DNA of 64,000 nt from JACPVU01 sp964373255 (lineage in GTDB: Archaea; Aenigmatarchaeota; Aenigmatarchaeia; GW2011-AR5), in contig CAYJTG010000004.1 in assembly GCA_964373255.1 (NCBI GenBank), positions 1-64,000 of the forward strand, in the 5' to 3' direction. The notes under the pieces were generated by a model that was not told where the DNA came from, did not search any database, and saw only the letters and a list, made by a program, of their open reading frames with translations. Numbering within the stretch: position 1 is the first letter of the stretch; each line of letters opens with the position of its first letter. Below are positions 49,678 through 59,326 of this stretch, piece by piece. A program made the translations under genes and the position numbers.

Positions 49678-50997
49678 TCAATTTTTATGTCTATTGTGAT
49701 GCAGCATATGTATGGCGTCTTCTAGTATGTCTAACCCGTGATCTGCCTGCGCCTTTGTGATGATGAGCGGCGGAGCGATGCGAATAACATTCTCGCCAGC
49801 TCCTAAGAGTATAAGTCCTTTTTCGTAAGCTCTGCAAAGCACGAATTGACGTTCAGCTATAGCAGGCTTTCTGCTGCGCTTGTCATGAACGAATTCAACG
49901 CCTATCATAAGACCTATACCACGCACATCACCTACGCATTCGTAATGTTCCTTCATTTCCTCAAGGCGCTTCATAATAAAATTCCCAATCTTGACAGCAT
50001 TTTGCCCCAGCTTTCTGCTTTTCATATAATTAAGCGTTGCTGTACCTGCGGCGCAAGCGAGCAGGTTACCACCAAATGTGTTCGAGTGGCTGCCTTGCGA
50101 CCATTTCATCAATCCCGCAATTGAAATGGTAGCGCCTAGAGGAAGACCGCCGCCAATTGCCTTTGCCATGCATACAATATCAGGCATCACGCTGAAATTC
50201 TCAATTGAAAGAAATTTTCCTGTTCTCCAGCACCCTGCCTGAACCTCGTCTGCACACATAAGAATGTTGTAGTCATTGCATAGCTTCCTTACATCTTTTA
50301 CGAATCCAGCCGGCGGAACAACCAGACCGCCCTCTCCCTGAATCGGCTCAATGAAAAGAGCGGAGCAAGTAGAACCAAGTTTTTCCATCGCCCTCTCAAG
50401 AGCATTGAGACAAAAATCACTGCATTCACTAGGCCCCATTTTCATTCTATAATAATAAGGATAAGGAACGTGCTTGACAGGCAAAAATGGCTTGAAACCT
50501 TCGCGCTGCACTGGCTTTGAGTTTGTCATTGAAAGCGAGCCCATGGTACGCCCATGAAAGCAGTGATCAAATGCTATGACATATTTGCCATGCTTGTTCC
50601 ATTTTGCCAGCTTCAGTGCGCATTCTACTGACTCAGTACCAGAATTTGATAAAAATACTTTGCCATTTCTGAACCTGAGTGGCATTTGCTTGAGCAGTGT
50701 CTCTACAAACGTCACAGGCGTTTCCGAGTAAAAATCAGGGAACGCACAGTGTGTGCCATAATTGAGCTGTTTTTTTATCGCGCTGATAACATGGGGAATA
50801 CTATAACCTGCATTCATGACCGCAATACTTGCAGCAAAATCCAGATATTTTCGTCCATCTTCATCCCAGATATTGCAGCCCCTGGCCTTTTTGTAGGCAA
50901 ATGGATATTCACGAGTCATAGAAGGAGAAATAACGTTAGAGTCGCGCTCCAAAACCTTTAACGATTTTGGTCCAGGCTTCTTGCATATGAACTTCAT
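49678..50997 (-). CDS. gabT: class III aminotransferase, GABA/acetylornithine type
   Basis: 439 aa. WDEDGRKYLDFAASIAVMNA, SNSGTESVECALKLAK, AFDHCFHGRTMGSLSMT, the ADEVQAG motif and the PLP-lysine CMAKAIGGGLPLGATI mark a class III PLP enzyme. Its closest look is 4-aminobutyrate aminotransferase, consistent with the aldehyde dehydrogenases downstream. It could also use putrescine or acetylornithine. Confidence 0.88.
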   Translation of the reverse strand: MKFICKKPGPKSLKVLERDSNVISPSMTREYPFAYKKARGCNIWDEDGRKYLDFAASIAVMNAGYSIPHVISAIKKQLNYGTHCAFPDFYSETPVTFVETLLKQMPLRFRNGKVFLSNSGTESVECALKLAKWNKHGKYVIAFDHCFHGRTMGSLSMTNSKPVQREGFKPFLPVKHVPYPYYYRMKMGPSECSDFCLNALERAMEKLGSTCSALFIEPIQGEGGLVVPPAGFVKDVRKLCNDYNILMCADEVQAGCWRTGKFLSIENFSVMPDIVCMAKAIGGGLPLGATISIAGLMKWSQGSHSNTFGGNLLACAAGTATLNYMKSRKLGQNAVKIGNFIMKRLEEMKEHYECVGDVRGIGLMIGVEFVHDKRSRKPAIAERQFVLCRAYEKGLILLGAGENVIRIAPPLIITKAQADHGLDILEDAIHMLHHNRHKN

Positions 50998-51029
50998 AGA
51001 ACAAAATTGGCTGTGGCGGAATATAAAGA

Positions 51030-51701
51030 TTATGGGTATATTTTCATGTCAGCCGGTATCTTCTTGCCAGCGCCAACATTGCCGGCTGCGTCCATGCCGA
51101 TTTTGGTGTTTGTTTTTATTGTGCCACCCGTGATTTCTACATTATCAAGCCCGGTTTCTACGTCGGCGCCTTCCCTTATCTCCAGGCGGATCACAGGCGC
51201 CATGATGTATTTGCCGCCGCCTGTTATGTGCAGTGATTCATTCGCAATAAAATCAAATGTAACAGTTGATGTTGAATTTGCTTCGACCAGCAGGTTTGCA
51301 ACAATCTTCAATTCGCTCGAAGGAAGCTTGGCGTCGTGTGCGCCTTTGTCATCGACGACCGTAACATTAGAAATCTGCAGCCTGATCTGCTGGTATTGGC
51401 CTTCATTGAGCTGCACATCCGCCAGCAGCTCGTTGCGGCCCTTTGCATTCAGTTCGAGCAGATCATACGTACCTGGCAAAAAGGTGACATTGATCCATCC
51501 CGCATCAGACCTATGGACGCTGACACTGTCGATTGTTACCAGAACGCTGCTTACTGTACCCATATCAGCAGCCACATCAGTTATTGTAAAAACAACCCTG
51601 CCTGTTGGTATTACAGCAGGCGTAGTTACAGTCTGCGTGCAACCCAAAATAGCGATAACAAGAATAAGGCTGAAGATTAATATTACATTTTTCTTCCGCA
51701 T
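51030..51701 (-). CDS. DUF4382-type lipoprotein
   Basis: 223 aa. Signal peptide KNVILIFSLILVIAILGC with lipobox ILGC, then a strand-rich domain (VVFTITDVAADMGTVSSVLV, GTYDLLELNAKGRN) resembling DUF4382. It is a surface lipoprotein of unknown function. The ATG at 51701 is chosen; a start 20 codons upstream would not give a signal peptide. Confidence 0.78.
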   Translation of the reverse strand: MRKKNVILIFSLILVIAILGCTQTVTTPAVIPTGRVVFTITDVAADMGTVSSVLVTIDSVSVHRSDAGWINVTFLPGTYDLLELNAKGRNELLADVQLNEGQYQQIRLQISNVTVVDDKGAHDAKLPSSELKIVANLLVEANSTSTVTFDFIANESLHITGGGKYIMAPVIRLEIREGADVETGLDNVEITGGTIKTNTKIGMDAAGNVGAGKKIPADMKIYP

Positions 51702-51757
51702 CAAAACGCCTCTTATAATTCTACTGTGCTGAAAGATATTTATAGGTAAAAGCAATT

Positions 51758-53218
51758 TCATTTTTCTTTCGTGTCGATCTGAGCTTTCTGCAGTTTTCCG
51801 GAATAATCAACATAGACCGTCTTTATTTCTGAAAATTCGTCTATGCCGTGTATTCCGCCCTCGCGTGCTGTGCCCGACTGCTTCACGCCACCAAACGGCA
51901 GATGAACCTCGCTGCCGATGGTCGAGGAATTCACATACGTCAGGCCTGCATCTATCTTCTCGATTGCCAGCATAGCGTTGCTGATGTTTTTTGTATATAT
52001 CGAAGAGCTTAGTCCATATTCAACAGAATTCATTATTTCAATTGCCTCATCCAACGTATCAAATTCAATAACTGATAAGACAGGCCCGAATATCTCTTCC
52101 TGTGCAATTCTCATGTCAATGACCACGTCTTCGAATATTGTCGGCTTAAAGAAGTAGCCTTTGCCACCAAGGCGCTTTCCGCCACAAACAAGCTTTGCGC
52201 CCTCCTTTATACCGATATTTGTGTATCTCTCGCATTTTTCCAGCGCAGCCCTGTTTACAAGCGGACCCACGTCGGTTGTTCGCTTTAGTCCATTACCCAT
52301 TTTTAGTCGGTTCGCCCTTACGCACAGCTCACGTATGAATCTCTCCTTGATGCTTTTGTGGATAATCACGCGCGAAGCAGCTGTGCACCTCTGGCCGGTT
52401 GTGCCGAAAGCGCCCCAGACCGCGCCGTCCAAAGCCAGCTTAAGATTTGCGTCGTCCATCACAATTATCGCGTTTTTCCCGCCAAGCTCCAGCCCGACCC
52501 GCTTGACGCCTGCGTTCTTCGTTATCCACTCGCCCGTATCGCGGTTGCCTGTAAAAGAGACAGCACGAATCTTCTTGTTTGTAACAATCTCTTTACCGGC
52601 TGTCTCTCCAGAACCTGTTATCATATTCAAGACGCCTTTTGGCAGCCCTGATTTTTCTAATATCTTCACGAACTCCATTGCGCACAGCGGCGTATCAGAC
52701 GAGGGCTTGAATACAATTGTGTTGCCACAGATGAGCGCTGCCATGATCTTCCACGCGGGTATTGCTATGGGGAAGTTCCATGGAGTAATCAGTCCAACGA
52801 TGCCCACAGGCCTTCGTATTGTCATTGCAAACTTGCTTCTGAGTTCGGACGGTGTCGTGTGCCCAAACAATCTTCTTCCTTCGCCAGCCATGTATTCTGT
52901 GACGTCTATGGCCTCCTGCACATCACCCCTTGCTTCTGCTAAAATCTTTCCCATTTCTATTGTCTCTGTTTTTGCCAATCTTTCCTTATTTTGTCTCAAT
53001 AGCCGCGCTGCTTTCAGGAGTATCTCGCCACGCTTCGGCGCAGGCGTTTCAGACCATTTCTCAAAAGCGTCTTCCGCAGCGCCTATCGCCTTTTTCACAT
53101 CTTTCTCATTGCCCGACTGGAATTTGCCTATGCTCTTCTCAGTCGCTGGATTAATACTATCAAAAACCTTTCCAGAAGAAGATTTTACCCAACGTCCATT
53201 AACATACAAGTAATGCAT
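51758..53218 (-). CDS. aldehyde dehydrogenase (succinate-semialdehyde type)
   Basis: 486 aa NAD(P)-dependent enzyme. TPWNFPIAIPAWKIMAAL, LELGGKNAIIVMDD (general-base Glu) and TGQRCTAASRVI (catalytic Cys) are present. It may oxidise succinate semialdehyde (GabD) or aminoadipate semialdehyde. Followed closely by the lipoprotein gene. Paired with the aminotransferase at 49678 it could complete GABA to succinate. Confidence 0.88.
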   Translation of the reverse strand: MHYLYVNGRWVKSSSGKVFDSINPATEKSIGKFQSGNEKDVKKAIGAAEDAFEKWSETPAPKRGEILLKAARLLRQNKERLAKTETIEMGKILAEARGDVQEAIDVTEYMAGEGRRLFGHTTPSELRSKFAMTIRRPVGIVGLITPWNFPIAIPAWKIMAALICGNTIVFKPSSDTPLCAMEFVKILEKSGLPKGVLNMITGSGETAGKEIVTNKKIRAVSFTGNRDTGEWITKNAGVKRVGLELGGKNAIIVMDDANLKLALDGAVWGAFGTTGQRCTAASRVIIHKSIKERFIRELCVRANRLKMGNGLKRTTDVGPLVNRAALEKCERYTNIGIKEGAKLVCGGKRLGGKGYFFKPTIFEDVVIDMRIAQEEIFGPVLSVIEFDTLDEAIEIMNSVEYGLSSSIYTKNISNAMLAIEKIDAGLTYVNSSTIGSEVHLPFGGVKQSGTAREGGIHGIDEFSEIKTVYVDYSGKLQKAQIDTKEK

Positions 53219-53288
53219 ATGTAATTATTGTACCAGCCAATATAAAAAATAAAATTTGATTTTTATATCCACTAAATATACTATATAT

Positions 53289-53954
53289 ATGTCAAAAAAT
53301 GGTAATCTTACCGACCACGATTATTTGAATAATTATCTAAAAGCTATTGATCATCCATTACCGCAACTTAAGAAAACATTTGATTCGGAAATTGGTTTTC
53401 TGAAGAAACATGTCAAAAAAGATTTTATTGTTTTGGATGTTGGCTGCGGAGTAGGAAGGCCAACTATAAATCTATCTCGCTTTGTAGAAAAAATAATAGG
53501 CATTGATAATAAACAAGAAATGCTAAGCATCGCTATTAAAAGATCCATAAAATCAGGTAAAATAAAGTTCGAAAAATGTGACGCATTTAAAATGAATTTT
53601 TTTGATGAGGCTTTTGATTTAACTTACGCCACTTACAATTTAGTTGGTGGATTCACAAAAAAACATGTCCAAAATTTTATCAACGAAATGACAAGAGTTA
53701 CAAAGAAAAATCATGAAGTAATAAATATATGTTGGAAAAATGATAGAAAAACTACTGAGTTTCTAAAATTATACTACCCATATATATCTGTCAAAATAAT
53801 TGACATAAACATGGCAAGAATAATAACAAATAAAGGTACATTTAGAAGACCCTATAAAAAAGAGCTAAAATCGCTCTACAAAAATGCCAAATTAAAAAAC
53901 ATAAGATTCTTTGATGTTAATCCTTTATGGAAGGCTGTTATTGGTACAAAATAA
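53289..53954 (+). CDS. SAM-dependent methyltransferase, class I
   Basis: 221 aa. The SAM motif I is FIVLDVGCGVGRPTINL, with IIGIDNKQEML (motif post I) and FDLTYATYNLVGGF (motif IV region). Substrate unknown. The gene is visibly more AT-rich than its neighbours and has TATATATATG at the start, suggesting horizontal transfer. Confidence 0.82.
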   Translation: MSKNGNLTDHDYLNNYLKAIDHPLPQLKKTFDSEIGFLKKHVKKDFIVLDVGCGVGRPTINLSRFVEKIIGIDNKQEMLSIAIKRSIKSGKIKFEKCDAFKMNFFDEAFDLTYATYNLVGGFTKKHVQNFINEMTRVTKKNHEVINICWKNDRKTTEFLKLYYPYISVKIIDINMARIITNKGTFRRPYKKELKSLYKNAKLKNIRFFDVNPLWKAVIGTK

Positions 53955-53958
53955 TTTT

Positions 53959-54837
53959 TTATTTCATCAGCCACAGCATTATAGCTTTCTGGATGTGCAT
54001 GCGGTTTTCAGCCTGATCAAATATGATGCTTTGTTTGCTGTCTATCACATCGTCTGTCACCTCATGCCCCCGCTTCGCAGGCAGGCAGTGCATGAAGACT
54101 GCATTCTTATGTGCATGACTCATGATTTTTTTGTTGACCTGATAAGCGCCGAAAACCCTTATTCTTTTTTGTTCCTGATTTTGTGGTATCCTGTAGCTCA
54201 TCCACGAATCTGTGTAAACAACATCTGCATTCTTCACAGCTTCTAATGGACTTTGAGCAATAATAACAGACGAATTACTTTTAGACGCGAATTTTTCAGC
54301 AGTTTTGAGAACATTCTTATCAGGTTCATACTCTTTTCCTTTTGGCGATGCAACTGCTATATCCATTCCGGAAATGGCGCACCCGTAAAGAAGTGAGTTC
54401 GTAACATTATTGAAGCCGTCGCCAAGGTACGCGAGCTTCAGCCCTTTCAGTTTCCCAAATTTTTCTTGTATCGTCATGAGGTCGCCGAGAATCTGGCACG
54501 GGTGCTCGCAGTTTGTCATGGCATTTATCACAGGTACGTCTGAATATTTTGCAAGCCCTTGAAGGTCTGCGTGCTCAAACAAACGCGCAGCGATCATGTC
54601 TGCATACCGTGCTATGCAACCGGCAAACTCTTTCATCGATTCTTTCTTGCCAAGCGTGGATTCTCCTGTGCTGTAATATATTGCATGTCCGCCCATTTGC
54701 GTAGCTGCAGCTTCGAACGACAGGCGCGTGCGGAGAGAAGGAGCCTCAAATACCGTAAGAAGCGTTTTCTGAAAGAATTTCTTGTGGTATCTCTCAGGGT
54801 TCTTCTTTATTCTGATGCCTTCTTTTATCAAATTCAT
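53959..54837 (-). CDS. argF: ornithine/putrescine-type carbamoyltransferase
   Basis: 292 aa. The carbamoyl-phosphate loop is FEAPSLRTRLSFEAAA, with SLRT rather than the usual STRT. The second motif is NCEHPCQILGDLMT, and the substrate loop is HCLPAKRGHEV. The protein starts late relative to others. Together with carbamate kinase it can make ATP from carbamoyl phosphate. It may act on ornithine or putrescine. Confidence 0.82.
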   Translation of the reverse strand: MNLIKEGIRIKKNPERYHKKFFQKTLLTVFEAPSLRTRLSFEAAATQMGGHAIYYSTGESTLGKKESMKEFAGCIARYADMIAARLFEHADLQGLAKYSDVPVINAMTNCEHPCQILGDLMTIQEKFGKLKGLKLAYLGDGFNNVTNSLLYGCAISGMDIAVASPKGKEYEPDKNVLKTAEKFASKSNSSVIIAQSPLEAVKNADVVYTDSWMSYRIPQNQEQKRIRVFGAYQVNKKIMSHAHKNAVFMHCLPAKRGHEVTDDVIDSKQSIIFDQAENRMHIQKAIMLWLMK

Positions 54838-54907
54838 AAGTTCATTCTTGCTTAATTGCGCGACTGATAAAAAATGTTTGATAAAATCACCAAATTTTCT
54901 ATTTTGC

Positions 54908-56233
54908 TTATTTCTTACTCAAAAATTTTCTTTCAAAATTCATTAAAACTTTTGTCAAGCCTTTATTGAGTTCTCTGAATTCGTAATCAACCTCAGCCAT
55001 CGGTTTGTTGATTTTCAGCAGCTGCTTGAGGTCGGCAGGCGTTCCGTCTATGACAATGTCGCATTTTGAATGGTTTATTGTGTCCTGCAGCTCTTTCATT
55101 TGTCTCTCGCCGTAGCCCATTGCAGGAAGTATTCTGTCAAGATGGGGGTATTTTTTGTATATTTTTTTGATAGAGCCGACGGCGTGCTTTTTTGGATCAA
55201 TAGGAACCGCACCATATTTTTTTGCTACAAGCATGCCTGCACCGAATTTCATACCGCCATGCGTGAGCGTAGGGCCGTCTTCGATTATTATTGCCCGCTT
55301 CCCCTTGATATTCATAGGCGTTGTTACAATCATCTCGAGGTCTGCCTTGATTATCATGGCACGTGGATTGTATGTCTTTGCATGATTTTCAACTATCCGG
55401 ACGTTTTCTTTTTTTGCTGTGTTGACCTTGCTTATCACGATTGCGTCAGCCATGATGAAGTTTGACTCACCGGGGTAGTAAGATATCTCATGCCCTGGCC
55501 GATGAGGGTCGGCAATCGTTATCATAAGATCTGGCCTGTAAAAAGAAAAATCATTGTTGCCACCGTCCCACAGCACAACATCACATTCTTTTTCTGCACG
55601 CCTCAATATTTTTTCATAATCCACGCCGGCGTAGACAACCGCACCATTTCTTATGTGTGGCTCATACTCTTCCCTTTCCTCGATTGTGCAGTTGTGTTTT
55701 GCGAGGTCCTTGAATGTTGAAAACCGCTGGACAGTTTGTTTTGACAAGTCACCGTAAGGCATCGGGTGTCTTATGACAGCGACGCGATACCCTCTTGCAC
55801 GAAAGAAATCCACTACAAACCGTGATGTCGGGCTCTTGCCCGCGCCTGTCCGCACGGCACAAACAGCAACAACGGGCTTTTTTGATTTCAGCTGTGTGTC
55901 CCCAGGACCCAGCAATGAGAATGTGGCACCGTTTGCAATTACAAGCGCGGCTTTTTGCATGACTTCTTCGTTCGAAAGGTCTGAATAGGAAAGAAAGACT
56001 TCCTCAACATCGAATTTTTTAATTAATGCTGCAAGCACAGATTCAGAATAAATCGGAATACCTTTTGAATAGCGTCGCCCGCTTAGTTTTGGCGGATACT
56101 TTCTTCCCTCTATATCAGGTATCTGCGCGGCTGTGAACGCGACAACATTGTACGCCGGATTTCTTCGGAAGTAAACGTTGAAATTATGAAAATCGCGCCC
56201 AGCAGCGCCCATGATTATTGCATTTCTCGACAT
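54908..56233 (-). CDS. COG2403 P-loop protein, cyclic 2,3-diphosphoglycerate synthetase-like
   Basis: 441 aa. N-terminal Rossmann-like part (AIIMGAAGRDFHNFNVYFRR) followed by a P-loop domain with AVRTGAGKSPTSRFV and the DGGNNDFSFYRPDL segment. Proteins of this family are annotated as cyclic 2,3-diphosphoglycerate synthetase or GTPase. It sits between the carbamoyltransferase and carbamate kinase, so a role in that pathway is also possible. Confidence 0.75.
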   Translation of the reverse strand: MSRNAIIMGAAGRDFHNFNVYFRRNPAYNVVAFTAAQIPDIEGRKYPPKLSGRRYSKGIPIYSESVLAALIKKFDVEEVFLSYSDLSNEEVMQKAALVIANGATFSLLGPGDTQLKSKKPVVAVCAVRTGAGKSPTSRFVVDFFRARGYRVAVIRHPMPYGDLSKQTVQRFSTFKDLAKHNCTIEEREEYEPHIRNGAVVYAGVDYEKILRRAEKECDVVLWDGGNNDFSFYRPDLMITIADPHRPGHEISYYPGESNFIMADAIVISKVNTAKKENVRIVENHAKTYNPRAMIIKADLEMIVTTPMNIKGKRAIIIEDGPTLTHGGMKFGAGMLVAKKYGAVPIDPKKHAVGSIKKIYKKYPHLDRILPAMGYGERQMKELQDTINHSKCDIVIDGTPADLKQLLKINKPMAEVDYEFRELNKGLTKVLMNFERKFLSKK

Positions 56234-56239
56234 TGATTA

Positions 56240-57166
56240 TTACCTCTTGATAATCCATGTTCCAGCCTGCCCTTTCAAAGCCTTTTTTAGTGTGGATGGC
56301 GATGTTATAACGCACGCCCCGTCGGATTCCACGAATTCGACAGCAGCCCTTACTTTAGGCTTCATGCTTCCTTCGGCAAAGTGAGCCATATATTTTTTCG
56401 CCTGATGCGCCGTCATTTTCCTTATCGCCTTCTGGCCTCTTTTTCTGTAACTAAGGTATACATTGTCGACATCGGTTAAAATAATAAGCAAATCAGCGCC
56501 TATACTTCTTGCCAAACACGACGAGGCCAGGTCCTTGTCGATAACAGCGTCGATGCCAACAAGCCTTTTGCCAGATCTGTAGACAGGTATACCGCCGCCG
56601 CCAGCCGCGATGACAACAACATCCTGTCTCAGTATTTTCTTTATTATTTCTGCCTCGATTATCTTCTTCGGATAGGGCGAAGGCACAACGCGTCGCCAGC
56701 CGCGGCCTGCATCATTCATAACGCGCATTCCTTTATTTCTCAAAAGCATGGCGTGCTTTTTTGTGTAGAACGGCCCTATCGGCTTAGTAGGCCTCCTAAA
56801 CGCGGGATCGTTTTTATCAACCAAAACCTCGGTCAGCACGCTTATCACAGGCGTGCCCCTTAGCTCGTTTTGTATGGCCTGCTCGATCATGTAGCCCATT
56901 TGTCCCTGCGATTCAGCCACAGCTACCGAGAGCGGTACAGGATAGGCCTTGCCAATTGCAGATTCAATTTGTATCAGTATGTTTCCGACCTGCGGCCCGT
57001 TGCCGTGCGTTATTACAGTGTGGTATTTCTTGACCAGAAAAAGAATGTCCCTTATTGTTTTTCTTGTGTTTGAGAACTGCTTTTCAATTGTCTTGTCACC
57101 CTTTCTCATTATTGCATTCCCGCCAAGCGCAACGACAACGGTTTTCATCGACACCACAAAATTCAT
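56240..57166 (-). CDS. arcC: carbamate kinase
   Basis: 308 aa. VVALGGNAIMRKGDK, ITHGNGPQVGNILIQ and AAGGGGIPVYRSGKRLVGI are carbamate kinase motifs, with IDKDLASSCLA near the nucleotide site. Makes ATP from carbamoyl phosphate and ADP. The ATG at 57166 overlaps the ALDH stop by 4 bp, giving operon coupling with that gene. Confidence 0.93.
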   Translation of the reverse strand: MNFVVSMKTVVVALGGNAIMRKGDKTIEKQFSNTRKTIRDILFLVKKYHTVITHGNGPQVGNILIQIESAIGKAYPVPLSVAVAESQGQMGYMIEQAIQNELRGTPVISVLTEVLVDKNDPAFRRPTKPIGPFYTKKHAMLLRNKGMRVMNDAGRGWRRVVPSPYPKKIIEAEIIKKILRQDVVVIAAGGGGIPVYRSGKRLVGIDAVIDKDLASSCLARSIGADLLIILTDVDNVYLSYRKRGQKAIRKMTAHQAKKYMAHFAEGSMKPKVRAAVEFVESDGACVITSPSTLKKALKGQAGTWIIKR

Positions 57167-58716
57167 CCTTCTCTTTCTTCTTTGTTTTTTCTTTTTGGTT
57201 TGTATACAAAATCGTACCATGGCTTTCTCTGCATTTCTGTAAGGTCCACGTATACGTGCTTTATCTGCGTGAATTCGTCCAGCGCGTACACGGACAGGTC
57301 TTTCCCGAAACCGCTCTGCTTGTATCCACCGTGCGGCATTTCTGAAGCCATGACACCGTGCTCATTTATCCATACCGTACCGAACCTCAGCTTGTTTGCG
57401 GCCTTTAGCGCCTTTGCTATATTTTTTGTCCATACAGACGCAGCCAAACCATATATTACATCGTTTGCCCTTTCGATGACCTCGTCAAACGTCGAGAAGC
57501 CTTGCACGGTGAGGACAGGCCCGAATACCTCCTCTTTGCAGATTTTCATGTCGTCTTTCACGTTTGTTATGATGGTGGGCTCAATGAAAAATCCTTTCGC
57601 AAACTCCTTGCCCTGCGGCCGCTTTCCGCCTGCAAGAATTTTTACGCCCTGCTCTTTTGAACTTACTATATACGCAAAAACCCTTTCCCAGTGCTTCAGC
57701 GATACAAGGGGCCCCATGTCTATAGCAGGGTCAAGAGGATCGCCAACCCTGATTTTCTTTGCCTCTTCAACGAGCCGCTTCATAAAAGTGTGGTAAATGT
57801 TGTCGTGAACATAGATGCGCGCAGCGGCCGTGCAGTCCTGTCCTGCGTTTAGAAATCCGCCCGCGATCGCGCCCTGCACAGTTGCCTCAAGGTCGGCGTC
57901 TTCAAAAACTATGAACGGCGCCTTTCCACCAAGCTCCAGATGAACCTTTTTGACGTTTTCTGAAGCGAGGCTCATTATCTTTTTTCCTGTCGCAGTATCG
58001 CCGGTAAATGCTATCATATCAACCCTGCTGCTTTTTGCGAGCGCAGCACCGACCGTCTCGCCTGTTCCTGTGACTACGTTAAATACGCCTTGCGGTACAT
58101 CTGTGCGCTGAACGAGCTTTGCGAGCTCCAGCGTTGTCAATGGCGTCAGGCTTGAGGGTTTTATGACTATGGTATTTCCAGCCGCCAGAGCAGGCCCGAT
58201 CTTCGACGCCGCTATAGAGAGCGGGTAGTTCCATGGAATAATTGCACCCACAACGCCTATTGGTTCTCTCCTGATGATGCTCGTTCCCATGCCCTCGTGC
58301 CGTTTGTATGTGTGCTGATCCACGTATTCGCCTGAAGATAATCCCTGTAAATTTCTTGCAGCGCCGGCAAAGAACCTCAGATTATCCACGACAAAAGGCA
58401 CGTCGTTTTCTTTTGCGTATCTTATCGTCTTGCCCTGATTTATCGACTCCAGTTCTGCAAGTTTATCAATACTATGCTCGACAAGATCAGCAAGCTTCAG
58501 CAGAACTAATGATCGCTCACCCGGACTCATCCTTGGCCAGTCGCCTTTGTCGAACGCCTCCCTGGCAGCAGAAACAGCCTTTTCAACGTCCTGTTCGTTG
58601 CCATTCGGTACCAGAGCGATGGTCTCTTCGGTAGCAGGATTTATCACCTTGTAAAAATCATTGCTGTCAGAATTAACAAATTCACCGTTTATGTACATCT
58701 TGTAAGTCGGAAACAT
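57163..58716 (-). CDS. aldehyde dehydrogenase (aminobutyraldehyde/betaine-aldehyde type)
   Basis: 517 aa. PWNYPLSIAASKIGPALAAG, HLELGGKAPFIVFED and NAGQDCTAAARIYV give catalytic Glu and Cys. It resembles gamma-aminobutyraldehyde dehydrogenase, which oxidises the aldehyde made from putrescine. The C-terminal tail is basic. It starts the operon with carbamate kinase and COG2403. Confidence 0.88.
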   Translation of the reverse strand: MFPTYKMYINGEFVNSDSNDFYKVINPATEETIALVPNGNEQDVEKAVSAAREAFDKGDWPRMSPGERSLVLLKLADLVEHSIDKLAELESINQGKTIRYAKENDVPFVVDNLRFFAGAARNLQGLSSGEYVDQHTYKRHEGMGTSIIRREPIGVVGAIIPWNYPLSIAASKIGPALAAGNTIVIKPSSLTPLTTLELAKLVQRTDVPQGVFNVVTGTGETVGAALAKSSRVDMIAFTGDTATGKKIMSLASENVKKVHLELGGKAPFIVFEDADLEATVQGAIAGGFLNAGQDCTAAARIYVHDNIYHTFMKRLVEEAKKIRVGDPLDPAIDMGPLVSLKHWERVFAYIVSSKEQGVKILAGGKRPQGKEFAKGFFIEPTIITNVKDDMKICKEEVFGPVLTVQGFSTFDEVIERANDVIYGLAASVWTKNIAKALKAANKLRFGTVWINEHGVMASEMPHGGYKQSGFGKDLSVYALDEFTQIKHVYVDLTEMQRKPWYDFVYKPKRKNKEEREG

Positions 58717-58802
58717 ACAATCATCTCAGTAAAACAACAATTACAAAAGCATTACTTATCTATTGTCAGAGGCAATTTTAAAGATTAATTTAGAATCAAA
58801 AA

Positions 58803-58813
58803 CTATATATTTA
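58803..58813 (+). promoter_or_regulatory. TATA box of the 161-aa gene
   Basis: ACTATATATTT lies 23 nt before the ATG at 58836 and fits a leaderless promoter. The rest of the 58717-58835 gap (about 120 bp) is A/T-rich and without other obvious sites. The divergent aldehyde dehydrogenase starts at 58716. Confidence 0.5.
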
Positions 58814-58835
58814 GGGCACTACAAATCTAAGGAAT

Positions 58836-59321
58836 ATGAAACTGCTAACATCATTAAAAAAACCCTCTCTTGACATACGCCAGGCTGCAAAATATTCAAT
58901 ACGCCAGAATATCGATATACCAGAAAAATACATCACACGTAGCGATAAATATAATTCATCAATAAATAAGGATGCGCTGAAAAGAGATGTCGACGGGATA
59001 ATACAATACATACCGTTTTCTATACTGCTTCTGGGTTTTGATGACCATGAAGATTCGGCAATAGAACAGGCTGAGGTCACTGATTTTTGGCATGAAAACC
59101 AGTCGATTTACAGCATTTTCTTATATCCGTCACGATACGTCAGCATGATAGAATTTATCCCGAACGGCCTTCCGGTGCGGCGAGAAGCAACATATGAATG
59201 TGAGTCGATGATAACGCTCGGAGACTACTATGGACATGATATAAATGTCACAATGAAAAGAGACACGCATATTCGGTTGGTCACTAGGGATTTTAAGTCT
59301 AAAGATTTCAGGTCGGTGTAA
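58836..59321 (+). CDS. hypothetical protein, 161 aa
   Basis: Not recognised. Soluble, mixed alpha/beta. Segments KPSLDIRQAAKYSIRQNIDI and FSILLLGFDDHEDSAIEQAE are notable. It ends 5 bp before the thioredoxin reductase gene, so they may be co-transcribed. Composition is AT-rich. Confidence 0.55.
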   Translation: MKLLTSLKKPSLDIRQAAKYSIRQNIDIPEKYITRSDKYNSSINKDALKRDVDGIIQYIPFSILLLGFDDHEDSAIEQAEVTDFWHENQSIYSIFLYPSRYVSMIEFIPNGLPVRREATYECESMITLGDYYGHDINVTMKRDTHIRLVTRDFKSKDFRSV

Positions 59322-59326
59322 TTATC

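Noticed and set aside
52161..53213. 350-aa plus-strand frame opposite the aldehyde dehydrogenase gene
   Set aside because: A long shadow frame produced by GC-biased codon use on the minus strand; the minus-strand protein has full catalytic motifs.
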